Below, in pieces: positions 10,632 to 20,858 of a stretch of DNA of 64,000 bases. The notes under the pieces are model-generated. The model made no database searches, was not told the origin of the DNA, and was given only the letters and a program-made list of their open reading frames with translations. Source of the DNA: Opeltia flavorubescens (lineage: Eukaryota; Ascomycota; Lecanoromycetes; Teloschistales; Teloschistaceae); NCBI GenBank assembly GCA_000442125.1, contig KE546977.1, positions 310,001-374,000 on the forward strand. Direction: 5' to 3'. Numbering within the stretch: position 1 is the stretch's first letter; each line of letters opens with the position of its first letter. The translations under genes and the position numbers were made by a program.

Positions 10632-12119
10632 ATGTCCTGGCTCTGGCGGGGTTTCCAATCCGCTGTCTTCTACTATGTCTCCTGCGCCCCGTGTAACGAA
10701 TTGGCCCACCGCCGACGCCGACGCAAGGGTGCCGCTCGATCGAAAACAGAGAACGAGATGCAGCAAGGTCTATATCCGCATCCATCACCCTTCAGCACTA
10801 ATATCTACTGGCGAGAAGAAATGTCGCTGGGACCAGGCCCACCGCAAAAGAAAAGGGACAGGGATAAGGAGCGGCAGCAGAGGGCGAAAGAGCGTACGGC
10901 GAACAACGAGTGCACTAGAGATCTGGTGACAGGGAGTAGTGCCGAAACAGGGATAAGTACCACGGATACTACCATTACGAGCAGCTCAGTCCAAGGCGTC
11001 GCAGAACTCGAACAGGAAAGACGGAGTGGAGACGATTGGAATCGAAGACGCTATCAAAGAGAGGATGAATTCCTCTGGGGCATCGACAGCGCCAGCGAAG
11101 CCGAGGATAATTACTGCACCGCTCGCAATCCCGCCGTTAATGATCTCCACCCCCCTGTCGTGAGCACCCATCCAACAAACCGTAGCGAAACGAGATGGAT
11201 GCTCCAGCCACCGCCGAGCGCCAGGGTCATGGAAGGCAAGGAGAGAGCGACGCGCTCGAGGAGTGGAAGTGGAGGAAGCAATGGTAGTAGTCGAAGAGGG
11301 GAGATTGGTCTAGGAAGGCAGATTGGAGAAAGAATGGTCGAGAAGAAGAGACGGAAAGGTCCGACTTCGGAGCCGATGGCAACGGCGGGAAGTGCGTCGA
11401 TGTTGAGTCGAGCGACGTCGAACGAGACTTCATCTTCCTGGACCTCCACGCGCGGTCAGCGTCATGATAGAGACGCTGCACCTCTGACGAGGATATCGAC
11501 GACGGAGTCGGAATCCTCGATCTTGGGCTCCAATCTAAACTTTACCAGAACCAAACCTCCGCCCACGGACGTCATCTCCGATCCTAATCCTCCACCTCAA
11601 GTCTCCATCCCAGCCACAGCCACAGATGATAACCAACCTTCCCCCACGCATAGTCGCCCACCCCTCCAAACCATAATCTCCTCTACCGCCATATCCCCTC
11701 TCAATAACCCTCCCACCTCTTCCCCATCTAAACCCCAATCACCAAAAACACAAGCACAACCCACACCCAAACAACAACCGCATCTCTCCCCCCTCCGCCG
11801 TCCTCTCCAACAAACCACCTCATCTTCCTCCCTCCGCGTCTTACAAGAACTCGTCTCCCCATCCGCAGCGCTGAATTCTAAGTTGATGAATGTACCTGCG
11901 CTGCCGGATCCAGAAGACGGAGATAGTGAGATGGAGATCCCGGAGGTTGAGAGTTTTTGGCCGCCGGTGGGGGTGGGAGTGAAGGGAAAGGAGAGGGAAA
12001 ATGATATTGGATGGGGAAGGGGGCTTGATGGGAGGGGTGGTGATAGCGGGTGGGGAAGGGGAAATGCGGGGATTGATGATAGAGAGGGCAGGAGGCAGAG
12101 GTGGAGTATGGATTTTTGA
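10632..12119 (+). CDS. Unknown disordered protein with conserved-looking Trp/Cys N-terminus, 495 aa
   Basis: Single exon. The N-terminus MSWLWRGFQSAVFYYVSCAP then CNELAHRRRRRKG is an amphipathic aromatic segment with two Cys followed by a poly-Arg patch; it looks like a membrane-association or S-acylation module. The rest is low complexity: Arg/Glu-rich (PPQKKRDRDKERQQRAKER), Ser-rich, then Pro/Ser/Thr-rich (about residues 300-400). The end returns to order with a SSSSLRVLQELVSPSAALN helix, an acidic segment, ESFWPPVGVGVK and DIGWGRG repeats. No enzymatic domain. I do not recognise the family; a signalling adaptor or scaffold is one reading. The coding strand is C-rich over 11,540-11,860 and switches to G-rich at about 11,880. 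Confidence 0.8.
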   Translation: MSWLWRGFQSAVFYYVSCAPCNELAHRRRRRKGAARSKTENEMQQGLYPHPSPFSTNIYWREEMSLGPGPPQKKRDRDKERQQRAKERTANNECTRDLVTGSSAETGISTTDTTITSSSVQGVAELEQERRSGDDWNRRRYQREDEFLWGIDSASEAEDNYCTARNPAVNDLHPPVVSTHPTNRSETRWMLQPPPSARVMEGKERATRSRSGSGGSNGSSRRGEIGLGRQIGERMVEKKRRKGPTSEPMATAGSASMLSRATSNETSSSWTSTRGQRHDRDAAPLTRISTTESESSILGSNLNFTRTKPPPTDVISDPNPPPQVSIPATATDDNQPSPTHSRPPLQTIISSTAISPLNNPPTSSPSKPQSPKTQAQPTPKQQPHLSPLRRPLQQTTSSSSLRVLQELVSPSAALNSKLMNVPALPDPEDGDSEMEIPEVESFWPPVGVGVKGKERENDIGWGRGLDGRGGDSGWGRGNAGIDDREGRRQRWSMDF

Positions 12120-12624
12120 GAACGCCTTTTCTTATCTTCGATTGATATGAATGGAGTATGGGAATCGACTTTTTTTTCATGGGGATTATGTGGATTTAGC
12201 GATGCGGCGTTGGTATGGAGGGCGAGAGTGGTGGTCTGCGTTACGTGCTTTTGTACGTATGGTAACGTTTTTCACGCTGAATTCATGAAAGTTTTGATCT
12301 AAGGTGTCAAAGAAGACAGACAAGGATGATCCGTAGCGAATATGATGTTTATTCGAAGTAATTTTGTCATAAACCCCAGAATCAGCATATTAAGCCCATC
12401 GTCAGTCAGTCATTTTATCAACCATATAACTCCATCAAAGAAGCAAATCTGCTGCAATTTCCCCAAAACTCCAATTCCACCACCCTCATTTCCCTTCCCT
12501 CAAGCAAAACCCCCAAACAAACCGAGAAGCCGAAATCTGGGGAATTCTCATCAATCTCATCACGCCCCCCCCTCTCCCAACCCACCAAGCAGAAAAACCA
12601 GGAGCCATCAAGTCCCCCCTTCCC
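12120..12624. other. Convergent 3' flanks, 505 bp
   Basis: Lies between two convergent genes. The + strand from about 12,470 to 12,620 is extremely C-rich, including a run of eight C, so the 3' flank of the minus-strand DUF5519 gene is G-rich like the end of its coding region. No gene seen. Confidence 0.6.
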
Positions 12625-13653
12625 CTAATCCACAAGCATCCCACTATCCCTAGTCATCACGCCCTTTCCCTCCGCTTTACACGCGAGTCCCACTCCTCCA
12701 ACCCACCAGCCCGCCGCTCTGACAATATCCATGACGACTCCAATCTGCGTCTGATCTTGCGGAGCGTAGACCATTACGAAGCCTTCGGGCAGAAGACGTT
12801 TGCCGATGCCGAGGACGGGGCAACCGGCAAGGGGGTGGCGTTCGCCCCAGCCGCGGGAGATGACCATTGCGGCGTCGAGGGGGTGGAGGGTTAGGTGCAT
12901 TGAGGAGTCCTGGTTGCATATGGGTGTCAGTGGTCGTTATCTGGAGTATCGTCTAGATGAAAAATCCATGTGGAAACTCTAAGTAACAAAGTCACGGATG
13001 AGATGTTCCTTATGCATAAACTAGGAATGAAAATTGATAAGACCTACGCTTGGATGTAGATGGCAGATTTCTCCCGTGTCAGAGCAAGTACTGTTCATGT
13101 GCGTGGGACCTGCATGGAGTAATTCTGCGTGACACTCGGCGTCGGGACACTGTGGGCAAAGACAGAGGAAAAGAGCCAGTCCATGTTTCTCGAAGCAAGA
13201 ATTGCCGGAACGTAGTAGCTTCGGGTTCTCTCCCACTAGTGAATACAGGGCAATCCGTAGCCGGTGATAGAGTTGAGCGGGTGGCTTTTGATTGATTTGC
13301 CGGTGAGGGGCGATGCCTGCAACAGAGGGCCGTGGATGTGGACAACTTGGTAGTCGGAGGAGAAAGCCATTGGCAGGACTCTCGGTGCTCGTTGATGGCG
13401 GAGGCTTCAATGGATCCTTGAGAATGAAGAATCGAAGATAGCAGATGCGAAGGTAGCCAGCGAAAGTGCTAGGTGTGCCTCCCGGTCCCAAGGCGAGAAA
13501 GTCATAGTAATCGCGGTGGACGAAGCGACACACTGGAAGGATGACGAAGATGACAATTGTTGACAGATAGAGGTATCGTATGTTGATAGACAAGGCCTTG
13601 GCAAGCAGATCGGTTGATTGGTAGAGATGTTGGTCAGACACAGAAGCTGCCAT
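12625..13653 (-). CDS. DUF5519 ('luciferase domain') membrane protein
   Basis: Two exons on the minus strand, 13653-13048 and 12909-12625, separated by a 138-bp intron (donor GTAGGT, branch CACTGAC, acceptor ACCAG); 296 aa. Splicing creates EICHLHPSDSSMHLTLHPLD, the signature of DUF5519/'luciferase domain' proteins, followed by AAMVISRGWGERHPLAG and LLPEGFVMVYAPQDQTQIG. The N-terminus has one membrane segment (YLYLSTIVIFVILPVCRFVH, about residues 27-46) and then ALGPGGTPSTFAGYLRI. The family is widespread in fungi, including near pigment and secondary-metabolite genes, but has no established reaction; despite its name it is not known to be light-producing. The gene diverges from the DUF3405 gene across 1.46 kb. 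Confidence 0.88.
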
Positions 13654-15110
13654 TGTGAGTAGCTAGCTCAAAGGGATATTGAACGACAACAGGGCTACCT
13701 AGAGTATATGGTGTCAACGAAGTGGAGATGTGAGGTATGAAATATCATTCTCTTATCTGTTCCAGAGTACTTTTGAAGACTTATGTCTTTGCTGTTAGCA
13801 GATCATGCACAAGCTGATTGATCGTTTTGGTATACTCAGCGAAGGCAGAATACCTGATGGTTCGGAACAAGTGCAAAGCTGGTAGACACTTTGCTTACAG
13901 TCAATTGGCATGAAGAAGTAAATGAAGAGTCAAGATAAAGACAGGCGGTCAAATATTGTGCGGTTTGTTACGGCTGTCGAGTTCCGGTGAATTTGAATCG
14001 GCGATGGAAAAAGAGTGACATCACACTAGAGAAAGAAAGAACGACGCTTCTTCGCGGTATGTTTATTATTGATAGCCACGTGAGCCATTATTCAATACAC
14101 AAAGTTGATTATGCAAAGTAGATTGATCTTGGGCAGTGGTCCGAGCACGTCCATTAGGAAGCAAAGATAGGTACCTGACTTTGACAAGTTTTGATCTAGC
14201 TTACCAGCAGCCACAAGGTAGTTTGGGTCTAGGACGCGATGCTCACTGGCTGTCGTCTCGTTTATCAACTCCATTGGGCTGTAAGCACGGTGCTTTGGTA
14301 GCGACAGCGGCTGCACGTTGAAGTGGGTCTAGATGTCAAGTGGTACCTTGGTACAGCAGGATGTAGCGGTTCTCAGAGTCCTAGATATCTCCACGGAACT
14401 GTATAATGATTGATCCGCACTGCAACTTGACAATGGATTGTCACAAAGTAAGTATCCAGTACATCAAAACTCAATCACTTCATGTTTGAGAGAGCTGAAC
14501 CAATGAAGCTCGGGGAGATAGGGTGAGAGGTTCTTCATCCAGGGCTGATGATCGGCAACCGCCTGGACATTCCCCACAGTGAATATAGGCATGTGACTTG
14601 GGTGTCCAGGGTTCAATAGCTCTAACCCCACGAGGTCGATTTATCGAATCCAACGCAGCTCGATCGGACACCATCATGTATGTATGTGAGGAGAAGAAGA
14701 GCAATGCCGCCGAGGCTGAGAACAAAAGTTTCTCGGGAGAGGATTCTCTCTATGTGCCATCACTTGTGCTGCTACCGTACCAGATAAGAATGTCGACACC
14801 TCACCTCATGATCTGGATGGGCAACTACATATCTTGAGAGATAAATAGGGCAATGAGGCATACTGGAATCAATCAAATGATGGACGACATCTTCAACGAA
14901 ATGGCTCAGTCCGCTACCACGTCGCTCGGAGCAACGACGCTAGGCTCGAAGAGGTAGCTTGTCATCGATCTTGTCAACATGACTTTCAAGAATCACCGCG
15001 AGCGCGACCCTCATAGAAGTTCAGCCGAAACTTGCGCAGACACCCATATTCTCCTTTCATCGGTTCGCTTCTGCCGATTCTCAATTGGATATTCAATGGT
15101 CCCATTGTAG
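13654..15110. other. Divergent intergenic region, 1.46 kb
   Basis: Contains the promoters of the DUF5519 gene (minus) and the DUF3405 gene (plus). One CACGTG at 14077-14082. Short frames on minus at 14092-14316 and 14480-14725 and on plus at 14598-14837 could be unrelated small proteins, but none shows a recognisable motif or splice pattern. A 26-codon frame starts at 14880 upstream of the DUF3405 gene and could be a leader ORF. Confidence 0.5.
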
Positions 15111-17684
15111 ATGGAACATCAAGATTCAAACCGAACAAATGGAGGTGTCGGAGAGAAGAATGATTATCACATTGAGAGCGATGAAGCCAGCTACGAATCA
15201 AGCTCTGAATCCGATTTGGAGAAAGCTCAATATGTGAGACGAAAGACTCGGATCCGCTACCCACCCCCGAACCCTCCCTCCGCCTATTCCAGCTCATCCA
15301 GGGAAACGTCGGGTTCTCATCAGCACCTTCTCAGAACGTCAAGCAAGAAACGGAAACACAGTTACTACTTCTACAGAATACCGCAGAAAGTTGTCAAGTA
15401 CATGTGCTGGGCCTTATTATCAATTCTCATCGTGTTCGTTCTCTCCCTGATTCGAGCGAGCTACACCTCATCACGGCAAGTCGAATTAGGGACCGTGGAA
15501 AAGTCCCCGCCAAAACCACCGCCATGGGAGGCATTTCCGTTCTTGAAGAGATATCATGGGGGTATAAGGAGTTTGGTACCCAAGGAAGAGAATGTTCCAG
15601 AGTACCCACACGGCGACGAGGAGTTACAGGAACCGCCGAAGAATATATCAATCTCTTCGCGGGATACCACGAGTCTGCCAAAAAGCGTGCTGTTCGACCC
15701 TTACCCTACTCCTGCGAAAGAGTATGCTGAGAAGCACGAATGTTTTCTTGATCTACAAAATACTGTCAGAATACCCCGGGTGCGATATTTTCCAGGTGTA
15801 ATGAAAGGCTTTCCAGATTCTATAATGGGTTCTTACGAAGTTCTTGGTTTGCGTAATGACATATGCTTTGAGCGGTTTGGCAGAATGGGACCTTATGGAT
15901 ACGGTTACAGTCTGAAGAGAGGAGGCACCGGCGCTGGTCTGCACGGTGATCGGGAAGGCGTCGATGATGTTTGGTCAGAATCCGAGAACATGGCACAAGT
16001 CGATTATAGTGCCATTCGATGGGTTGAGGTGCAGGCTGCCTGCGTTAAGAAGAATTCTAGGCGCTTTCAAGCTTTAGACAGCCCTGGACAGGACTTATTT
16101 TTGACTACGCATGCTGAAAAGGATCAAGCCTTGGAAGAAGGCGATGAGGAGAAGGAGTCAAGCACAATTGAAGATGATTCGATCGTGGGGAAAAGGGACG
16201 TTCACGAGATATCGACAACCAAGAACGAAAGCATAGCGAAACCGAAAGACCAGCAGGCCCAAAGAATACCCAACCTGCTCCCACGCACCGTTGTTCTAAT
16301 CAGGACCTGGTGGGACTATCACTACAGCACAGAAGACATCCTCTATCTGCGCTCCTTGATTGCCGAGCTCTCGCTTTTATCGGGTGGTGAATTTACGATA
16401 CACTTCCTAATTCACGTTCGAGACGACAATGTACCTATCTGGGCAGACCAAAAGATCTATGACCGTGTTCTAGAAAACGCGCTACCGGCCGAGTTCCGAG
16501 GAATGGGAACTTTATGGAGCGAGCGGCAAATGGGTCTCATCTATGGAGGTATCCAGGAAAGCTTCTTCCGTGACCTTCCTGTTCACGGGGTATATCGAAG
16601 TACATTCATGCCCGTTCAGTACTTTTCCCATCTCCATCCAGAATACGATTTCGTCTGGAACTGGGAAATGGACGTCCGCTACACGGGCCAGTGGTACCAC
16701 TTCTTCGACCGAATCCGTAAATGGACCAAGAACCAGCCCCGTAAAGGTCTCTGGGAGCGCAATGGTCGCTTTTATATCCCCTCCGTCCACGGCTCATGGG
16801 AAGACTTCAAGCAAATGGTTCGCGTGCAGACGGAGATGGGAACCGATAGCCCCAACAACATCTGGTCCGGCCTGAAGGCCACCACAGGAGCCAACATCCC
16901 TGGATCTCCTATCTCACAACCAAAAGCAGACACACCTGTCTGGGGGCCCGAACCTCCCATTGACGTTCTAACCGATCAAATCAACCCCCAACCACCCACC
17001 ACCCATGAAAAAGATAAATACGAATGGGGTGTCGGCGAAGAAGCCGATCTCATCACTTTCAACCCGCTCTTCGACCCGGACGGCACAACTTGGTTCTTCA
17101 CAGAAGACATCACAGGCTACAACACCACCGCTTCCCTCCCTCCCCGCCGCGCCGCCATAACCACCACCTCCCGCCTCTCCAAAAGACTCCTGACAATCAT
17201 GCACCGCGAAACGGTCCTGAAACGCCACACCATGTTCTCAGAAATGTGGCCCGCGTCCATATCCCTGCATCACGGCCTCAAAGCCGTATATGCCCCTCAC
17301 CCAATGTACATTGACCGCGACTGGCCGCCGCAGTATCTCGCCGCGGTCATGAACGCCGGCCGTAACGGTGCTAGCGGTGGAGCCAGGACGAGCGTGTATG
17401 GTGGCCGGGAACATAATTTTAAGGGGACGACGTGGTTTTATGATGCGGGGTTTGCGCCGAATCTTTGGAGGAGGTGGCTGGGTATGAAGGTGGATAATGA
17501 TGGGGGGGAGAGGGAGGAGGTTGCGGGGGAGGGGAGGATGTGTTTGCCTGGGGTGCTTTTGCATCCGGTTAAGGGGGTGGAGATGGTGGTTGAAGGAGGA
17601 GGAGGGAGGAGGGTCGGTGAGGAGGTGGACGGGAAGGGGGAGGAGGAAGGGAAGGAGAAGGGAGGAGGGGGAAAGGAGGTGTAG
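15111..17684 (+). CDS. DUF3405 type II membrane protein, glycosyltransferase-like
   Basis: Single exon, 857 aa. Acidic/Ser-rich cytosolic N-terminus, one transmembrane segment at about residues 95-114 (YMCWALLSILIVFVLSLIRA), then a long lumenal part: type II topology of Golgi or ER enzymes. The DUF3405 region runs from about residue 400 to 780 with VLIRTWWDYHYSTEDILYLR, LHPEYDFVWNWEMDVRYTGQ, RKGLWERNGRFYIPSVHGSW and EDFKQMVRVQTEMG. The WNWEMD element could serve as a metal/nucleotide-sugar motif, but the activity of this family is unproven. The last 60 residues are Gly/Glu/Lys low complexity (GGGGRR, KGEEEGKEKGGGG) and match an abrupt G-rich strand from about 17,400; this tail may be dispensable. 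Confidence 0.9.
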   Translation: MEHQDSNRTNGGVGEKNDYHIESDEASYESSSESDLEKAQYVRRKTRIRYPPPNPPSAYSSSSRETSGSHQHLLRTSSKKRKHSYYFYRIPQKVVKYMCWALLSILIVFVLSLIRASYTSSRQVELGTVEKSPPKPPPWEAFPFLKRYHGGIRSLVPKEENVPEYPHGDEELQEPPKNISISSRDTTSLPKSVLFDPYPTPAKEYAEKHECFLDLQNTVRIPRVRYFPGVMKGFPDSIMGSYEVLGLRNDICFERFGRMGPYGYGYSLKRGGTGAGLHGDREGVDDVWSESENMAQVDYSAIRWVEVQAACVKKNSRRFQALDSPGQDLFLTTHAEKDQALEEGDEEKESSTIEDDSIVGKRDVHEISTTKNESIAKPKDQQAQRIPNLLPRTVVLIRTWWDYHYSTEDILYLRSLIAELSLLSGGEFTIHFLIHVRDDNVPIWADQKIYDRVLENALPAEFRGMGTLWSERQMGLIYGGIQESFFRDLPVHGVYRSTFMPVQYFSHLHPEYDFVWNWEMDVRYTGQWYHFFDRIRKWTKNQPRKGLWERNGRFYIPSVHGSWEDFKQMVRVQTEMGTDSPNNIWSGLKATTGANIPGSPISQPKADTPVWGPEPPIDVLTDQINPQPPTTHEKDKYEWGVGEEADLITFNPLFDPDGTTWFFTEDITGYNTTASLPPRRAAITTTSRLSKRLLTIMHRETVLKRHTMFSEMWPASISLHHGLKAVYAPHPMYIDRDWPPQYLAAVMNAGRNGASGGARTSVYGGREHNFKGTTWFYDAGFAPNLWRRWLGMKVDNDGGEREEVAGEGRMCLPGVLLHPVKGVEMVVEGGGGRRVGEEVDGKGEEEGKEKGGGGKEV

Positions 17685-18420
17685 CCTCCAGAGGTTAGGA
17701 AGTACTATCTGATGGAACTTGGAGATATCCAAAGGGGAGTGTATATACAAGCGATGGCGAACATGGCGTAGATTTCTTCTCGTTCATTAGTAGGAAGCAA
17801 CGAATGTATCTATCTAGTTTATGGTGTTGGGATGTTCATAAACAGATTGGCTTGGAAGCCACGTTTATCAGCCGGCCCATGGCAAGGACACTGATTCAGT
17901 ATAGACACTCTTGGCAACTTGGCCAGAGCAGTAACTAAATCGTATTGTCACACAAGGCAACCAATGGAATCTGTTCTGGTATGGTTCTTTGCTGCCCATA
18001 GTCCCTGACAAGAAAACACGAACAACATCGTAATTGCTACACAAGCCATACATCTGATACCTCGATTATCTCAAAGATCTTACTAGAAGCTTTGAACTCT
18101 GCCGTCGGAACGTATGTCTGAGCTATGTGTGCGGCTTTTTGTACGGGACTGCTAGCTTCTGGCTAGAGACTGTGGTGTCCTATCCGCCGCTATTCAGTTT
18201 TTGTGTCACCCGAGGGGGCTGTCTCAGCCTCACCACTTAGTTGTTAGGCCAAGGTAGGCAGACGGAAGCAAGAAACTACCTACATCTTTGCCTCTGTCTT
18301 TCCTTTCTCTTCTCTTCCCTTTTCAACACATGTATCCAATTCCCTGATCAACCCTGGAGCATGAGCTCTCTCCTTCAGTAGGGCCACTCCAGGTTCCAGA
18401 AACCAGCACTGAGACCCATA
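17685..18420. other. Intergenic, 736 bp
   Basis: 3' flank of the DUF3405 gene and promoter of the ankyrin gene; the last 130 bp are pyrimidine-rich. No gene or repeat recognised. Confidence 0.6.
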
Positions 18421-20730
18421 ATGAAGACATCGAAATCAAGATGGAAAACCACCTTCTTCGGCGGTAATGGTGACCAGGCAATAGATCCAGGTTTAAAGCT
18501 ACAAAGAGCCGACTACAAGCGATGGAGTCGAAATCATGATAAGCGTGGGGAATATATCCTTCATTTCTCCTGTGCAAAGAATTATTCAGCTTTACTGGAA
18601 GATGCTTTGCAAGAACTTGCCGGAGGGATCGCACTGCCCGCGTGTGATTCTCGAGGGGAGACGGCGCTGTATATTGCTGCTTCAGAAGGACATGATCGGT
18701 GTGTGACGCTTTTGCTAGAGCGGAGTCATCGCCGTCATTTGGAGGAAGTTGCTGCCGCTGTGGCTGTGGCGGTTGAGAGAAATGAGGTCGAGATGCTTCG
18801 TTTGCTGCTGGGGTCGGAGGTAGCTCGAGATTCGTCATTTCAGATTATCGCTTTGAATCATGCTGAGAGCGCTATACGCGTTGCTTTTCGGCTGAAGCAG
18901 TATGAATCCGTTCAAGAGATTTTTGATTTCTGGCACGATGTTGTGAAGGATAAAGAGGATTCGGACTCCTTTCTCTTTCCTAGATATAAAATGGACGCGA
19001 GCACCCTCTTATACGACCTCCTAGCTGATACAACGGCTGGGGCAGTCTCGAAGAGAATTGGTATGCAGCTCATCGAATTTGGCGCCTCGTGCTCAGACCG
19101 GGATCAGCTTGCTAGAGTTGTCCGGGATGACAGTCTGCAAGTGATTCCCACCGTACTAGACTTAGTGACAGAAGATCAACGCAAGGACCTGATGCTGACG
19201 CTGCTCGTCATTGGTATTGAAAAACATTCTGAGCAGATTGTTCGGGTTCTCCAGGACCATGGAGCTTCACTCGTTATCGAGAAAGCTCAAGATAGAGGCG
19301 GGAATACAATGTTATTCCAAGCTGTCAAGGAACAGCAGGCCGGTATATTGAAGCTACTCCTTGATACAGATCCTAATATCTTATCGCTGAATGAAGCTGG
19401 CGAGTCATTGTTGAGCATCGCCGTCGAGTTGGACGATACCGAGATCATGGAGATATTGAGGGACCATGACCCTCGCATCTTGAATGTACCACTCGCTGGG
19501 GAGCAGCCACTCCTTTATAAAGCTATCGCCAAAGGCGAGGTAGTGACTGTTCGCTGGCTACTCGATGCTGGGGCTGTCGTAAACGTCAGGGATAGTGAGG
19601 GGAACAGTGCCCTTCATCATGCAGCTCACAAAGGAGATTTGAGTATCCTTGAAGTCCTGATTGATGCGGGAGGCAGTCCTTCTGCAGTGAATAAAAGTCA
19701 TTTCTTTCCAATCCACGTTGCCGCCAAGGAATCCAACTACGAGATCTTTAGTCGATTATTCAAGCTCGATTCCACCATACTTACCGGGGGGTTCCTCTCG
19801 GGCCTTTTCATCCTGGCCGTCAGCCCTAAAATAGGGAATGTGAGGATACTTCGTGATGTTATGAGCCTCAAGCCAGACGTCGACATGGACATGTATGGAG
19901 CAACAGCCCTGTTTTGGTCTGTAAACGCCGGTCAAACAGAGCAGGTAAGTATACTTCTTGATGGTGGTGCCGACGTCTATCGAAGAGATGCGGAGAGTGG
20001 GTACTCGATCCTGGGACTTGCCGTAAGGGTAGGTCATAGGGAGATCATCAAGCTCGTCGAAGATAAAATCTCCGAACTTGAATTCCAAAAAGAGATGGAT
20101 GCCGCTGGAATTTCTGACGAGAATGACGGTTATTTGCACGCACCTGGAGGTGTACTATTGAAGAAGTATGACTTTCGTGCGCTTGTCGAGGCCATCGAAG
20201 ACAGCATCATTCAAAGAGAAGGGGATGCGGCTGGATTTTCGAAATCAAAGAGTCGAGGCTCTGCCGATCTTTTGACGAATCTCGATGACAGGTTCTTTCT
20301 CAAGGAATTATATCCTGCTGGGGCCGCCCCATCGAGAGGAAACGGCTCGTATGCTGACAAGAAGATTAACCTACTCCTAAACAGATACCCTGGGTCGTGC
20401 ATTCGAGACGCGCCGTCGCGGCAGGAGTACAAAAGTACGGACATGAATTGGAGTAGTGGACCTATCCACAATGAAATTGATCAGATACTCCAGTTGGCAC
20501 CAAGGATCCTTGCCTTGGTCGTAGAGCCTGACGCCAGTCTTGATTATCTGAGGCATGCGAGCCTTTCGAGGCTACGTGATCTGAGCGATGAGGAACTCGA
20601 GATTTACAATCAGTTCCTGTACGAAGTTGACCCCATTGATAGAGAAGATCTGCTGGATCGACTGAACGGCAAGGGCCGTAGACGGTATAAAGCTTCCGAT
20701 ATCGAAAGAGCGGCGAAAGGGAAGATGTAA
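18421..20730 (+). CDS. Ankyrin-repeat protein, 769 aa
   Basis: Single exon. Starts MKTSKSRWKTTFFGGNGDQA. Ankyrin repeats begin near residue 50 (DSRGETALYIAASEGHDRCV) and resume strongly from about 285 (GGNTMLFQAVKEQQAGILKL; GESLLSIAVELDDTEIMEIL; GEQPLLYKAIAKGEVVTVRW; GNSALHHAAHKGDLSILEVL; GATALFWSVNAGQTEQVSIL). The region between is a degenerate helical array. The C-terminal 200 residues carry no repeats and include an acidic/Leu helix (LSRLRDLSDEELEIYNQFLY). No catalytic domain is present, so it probably binds partner proteins. Its stop lies only 128 bp from the stop of the convergent HET gene, and the two may be functionally linked; that link is inference. Confidence 0.88.
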   Translation: MKTSKSRWKTTFFGGNGDQAIDPGLKLQRADYKRWSRNHDKRGEYILHFSCAKNYSALLEDALQELAGGIALPACDSRGETALYIAASEGHDRCVTLLLERSHRRHLEEVAAAVAVAVERNEVEMLRLLLGSEVARDSSFQIIALNHAESAIRVAFRLKQYESVQEIFDFWHDVVKDKEDSDSFLFPRYKMDASTLLYDLLADTTAGAVSKRIGMQLIEFGASCSDRDQLARVVRDDSLQVIPTVLDLVTEDQRKDLMLTLLVIGIEKHSEQIVRVLQDHGASLVIEKAQDRGGNTMLFQAVKEQQAGILKLLLDTDPNILSLNEAGESLLSIAVELDDTEIMEILRDHDPRILNVPLAGEQPLLYKAIAKGEVVTVRWLLDAGAVVNVRDSEGNSALHHAAHKGDLSILEVLIDAGGSPSAVNKSHFFPIHVAAKESNYEIFSRLFKLDSTILTGGFLSGLFILAVSPKIGNVRILRDVMSLKPDVDMDMYGATALFWSVNAGQTEQVSILLDGGADVYRRDAESGYSILGLAVRVGHREIIKLVEDKISELEFQKEMDAAGISDENDGYLHAPGGVLLKKYDFRALVEAIEDSIIQREGDAAGFSKSKSRGSADLLTNLDDRFFLKELYPAGAAPSRGNGSYADKKINLLLNRYPGSCIRDAPSRQEYKSTDMNWSSGPIHNEIDQILQLAPRILALVVEPDASLDYLRHASLSRLRDLSDEELEIYNQFLYEVDPIDREDLLDRLNGKGRRRYKASDIERAAKGKM

Positions 20731-20858
20731 GCAGTGAAAGACCTTGGATAGAGTGCGAGCAAGGTTTGGAAACGTGCGTATGTAGATCGCAGCTTCCACA
20801 TGAAAACACCCTGCGCAACCGATACAACAGTAGGATGGAGGACGCGCTCTACAACTTC

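Noticed and set aside
17238-17750. 170-codon minus frame rich in Pro/His/Arg
   Set aside because: Antisense to the DUF3405 3' end and its G-rich tail.
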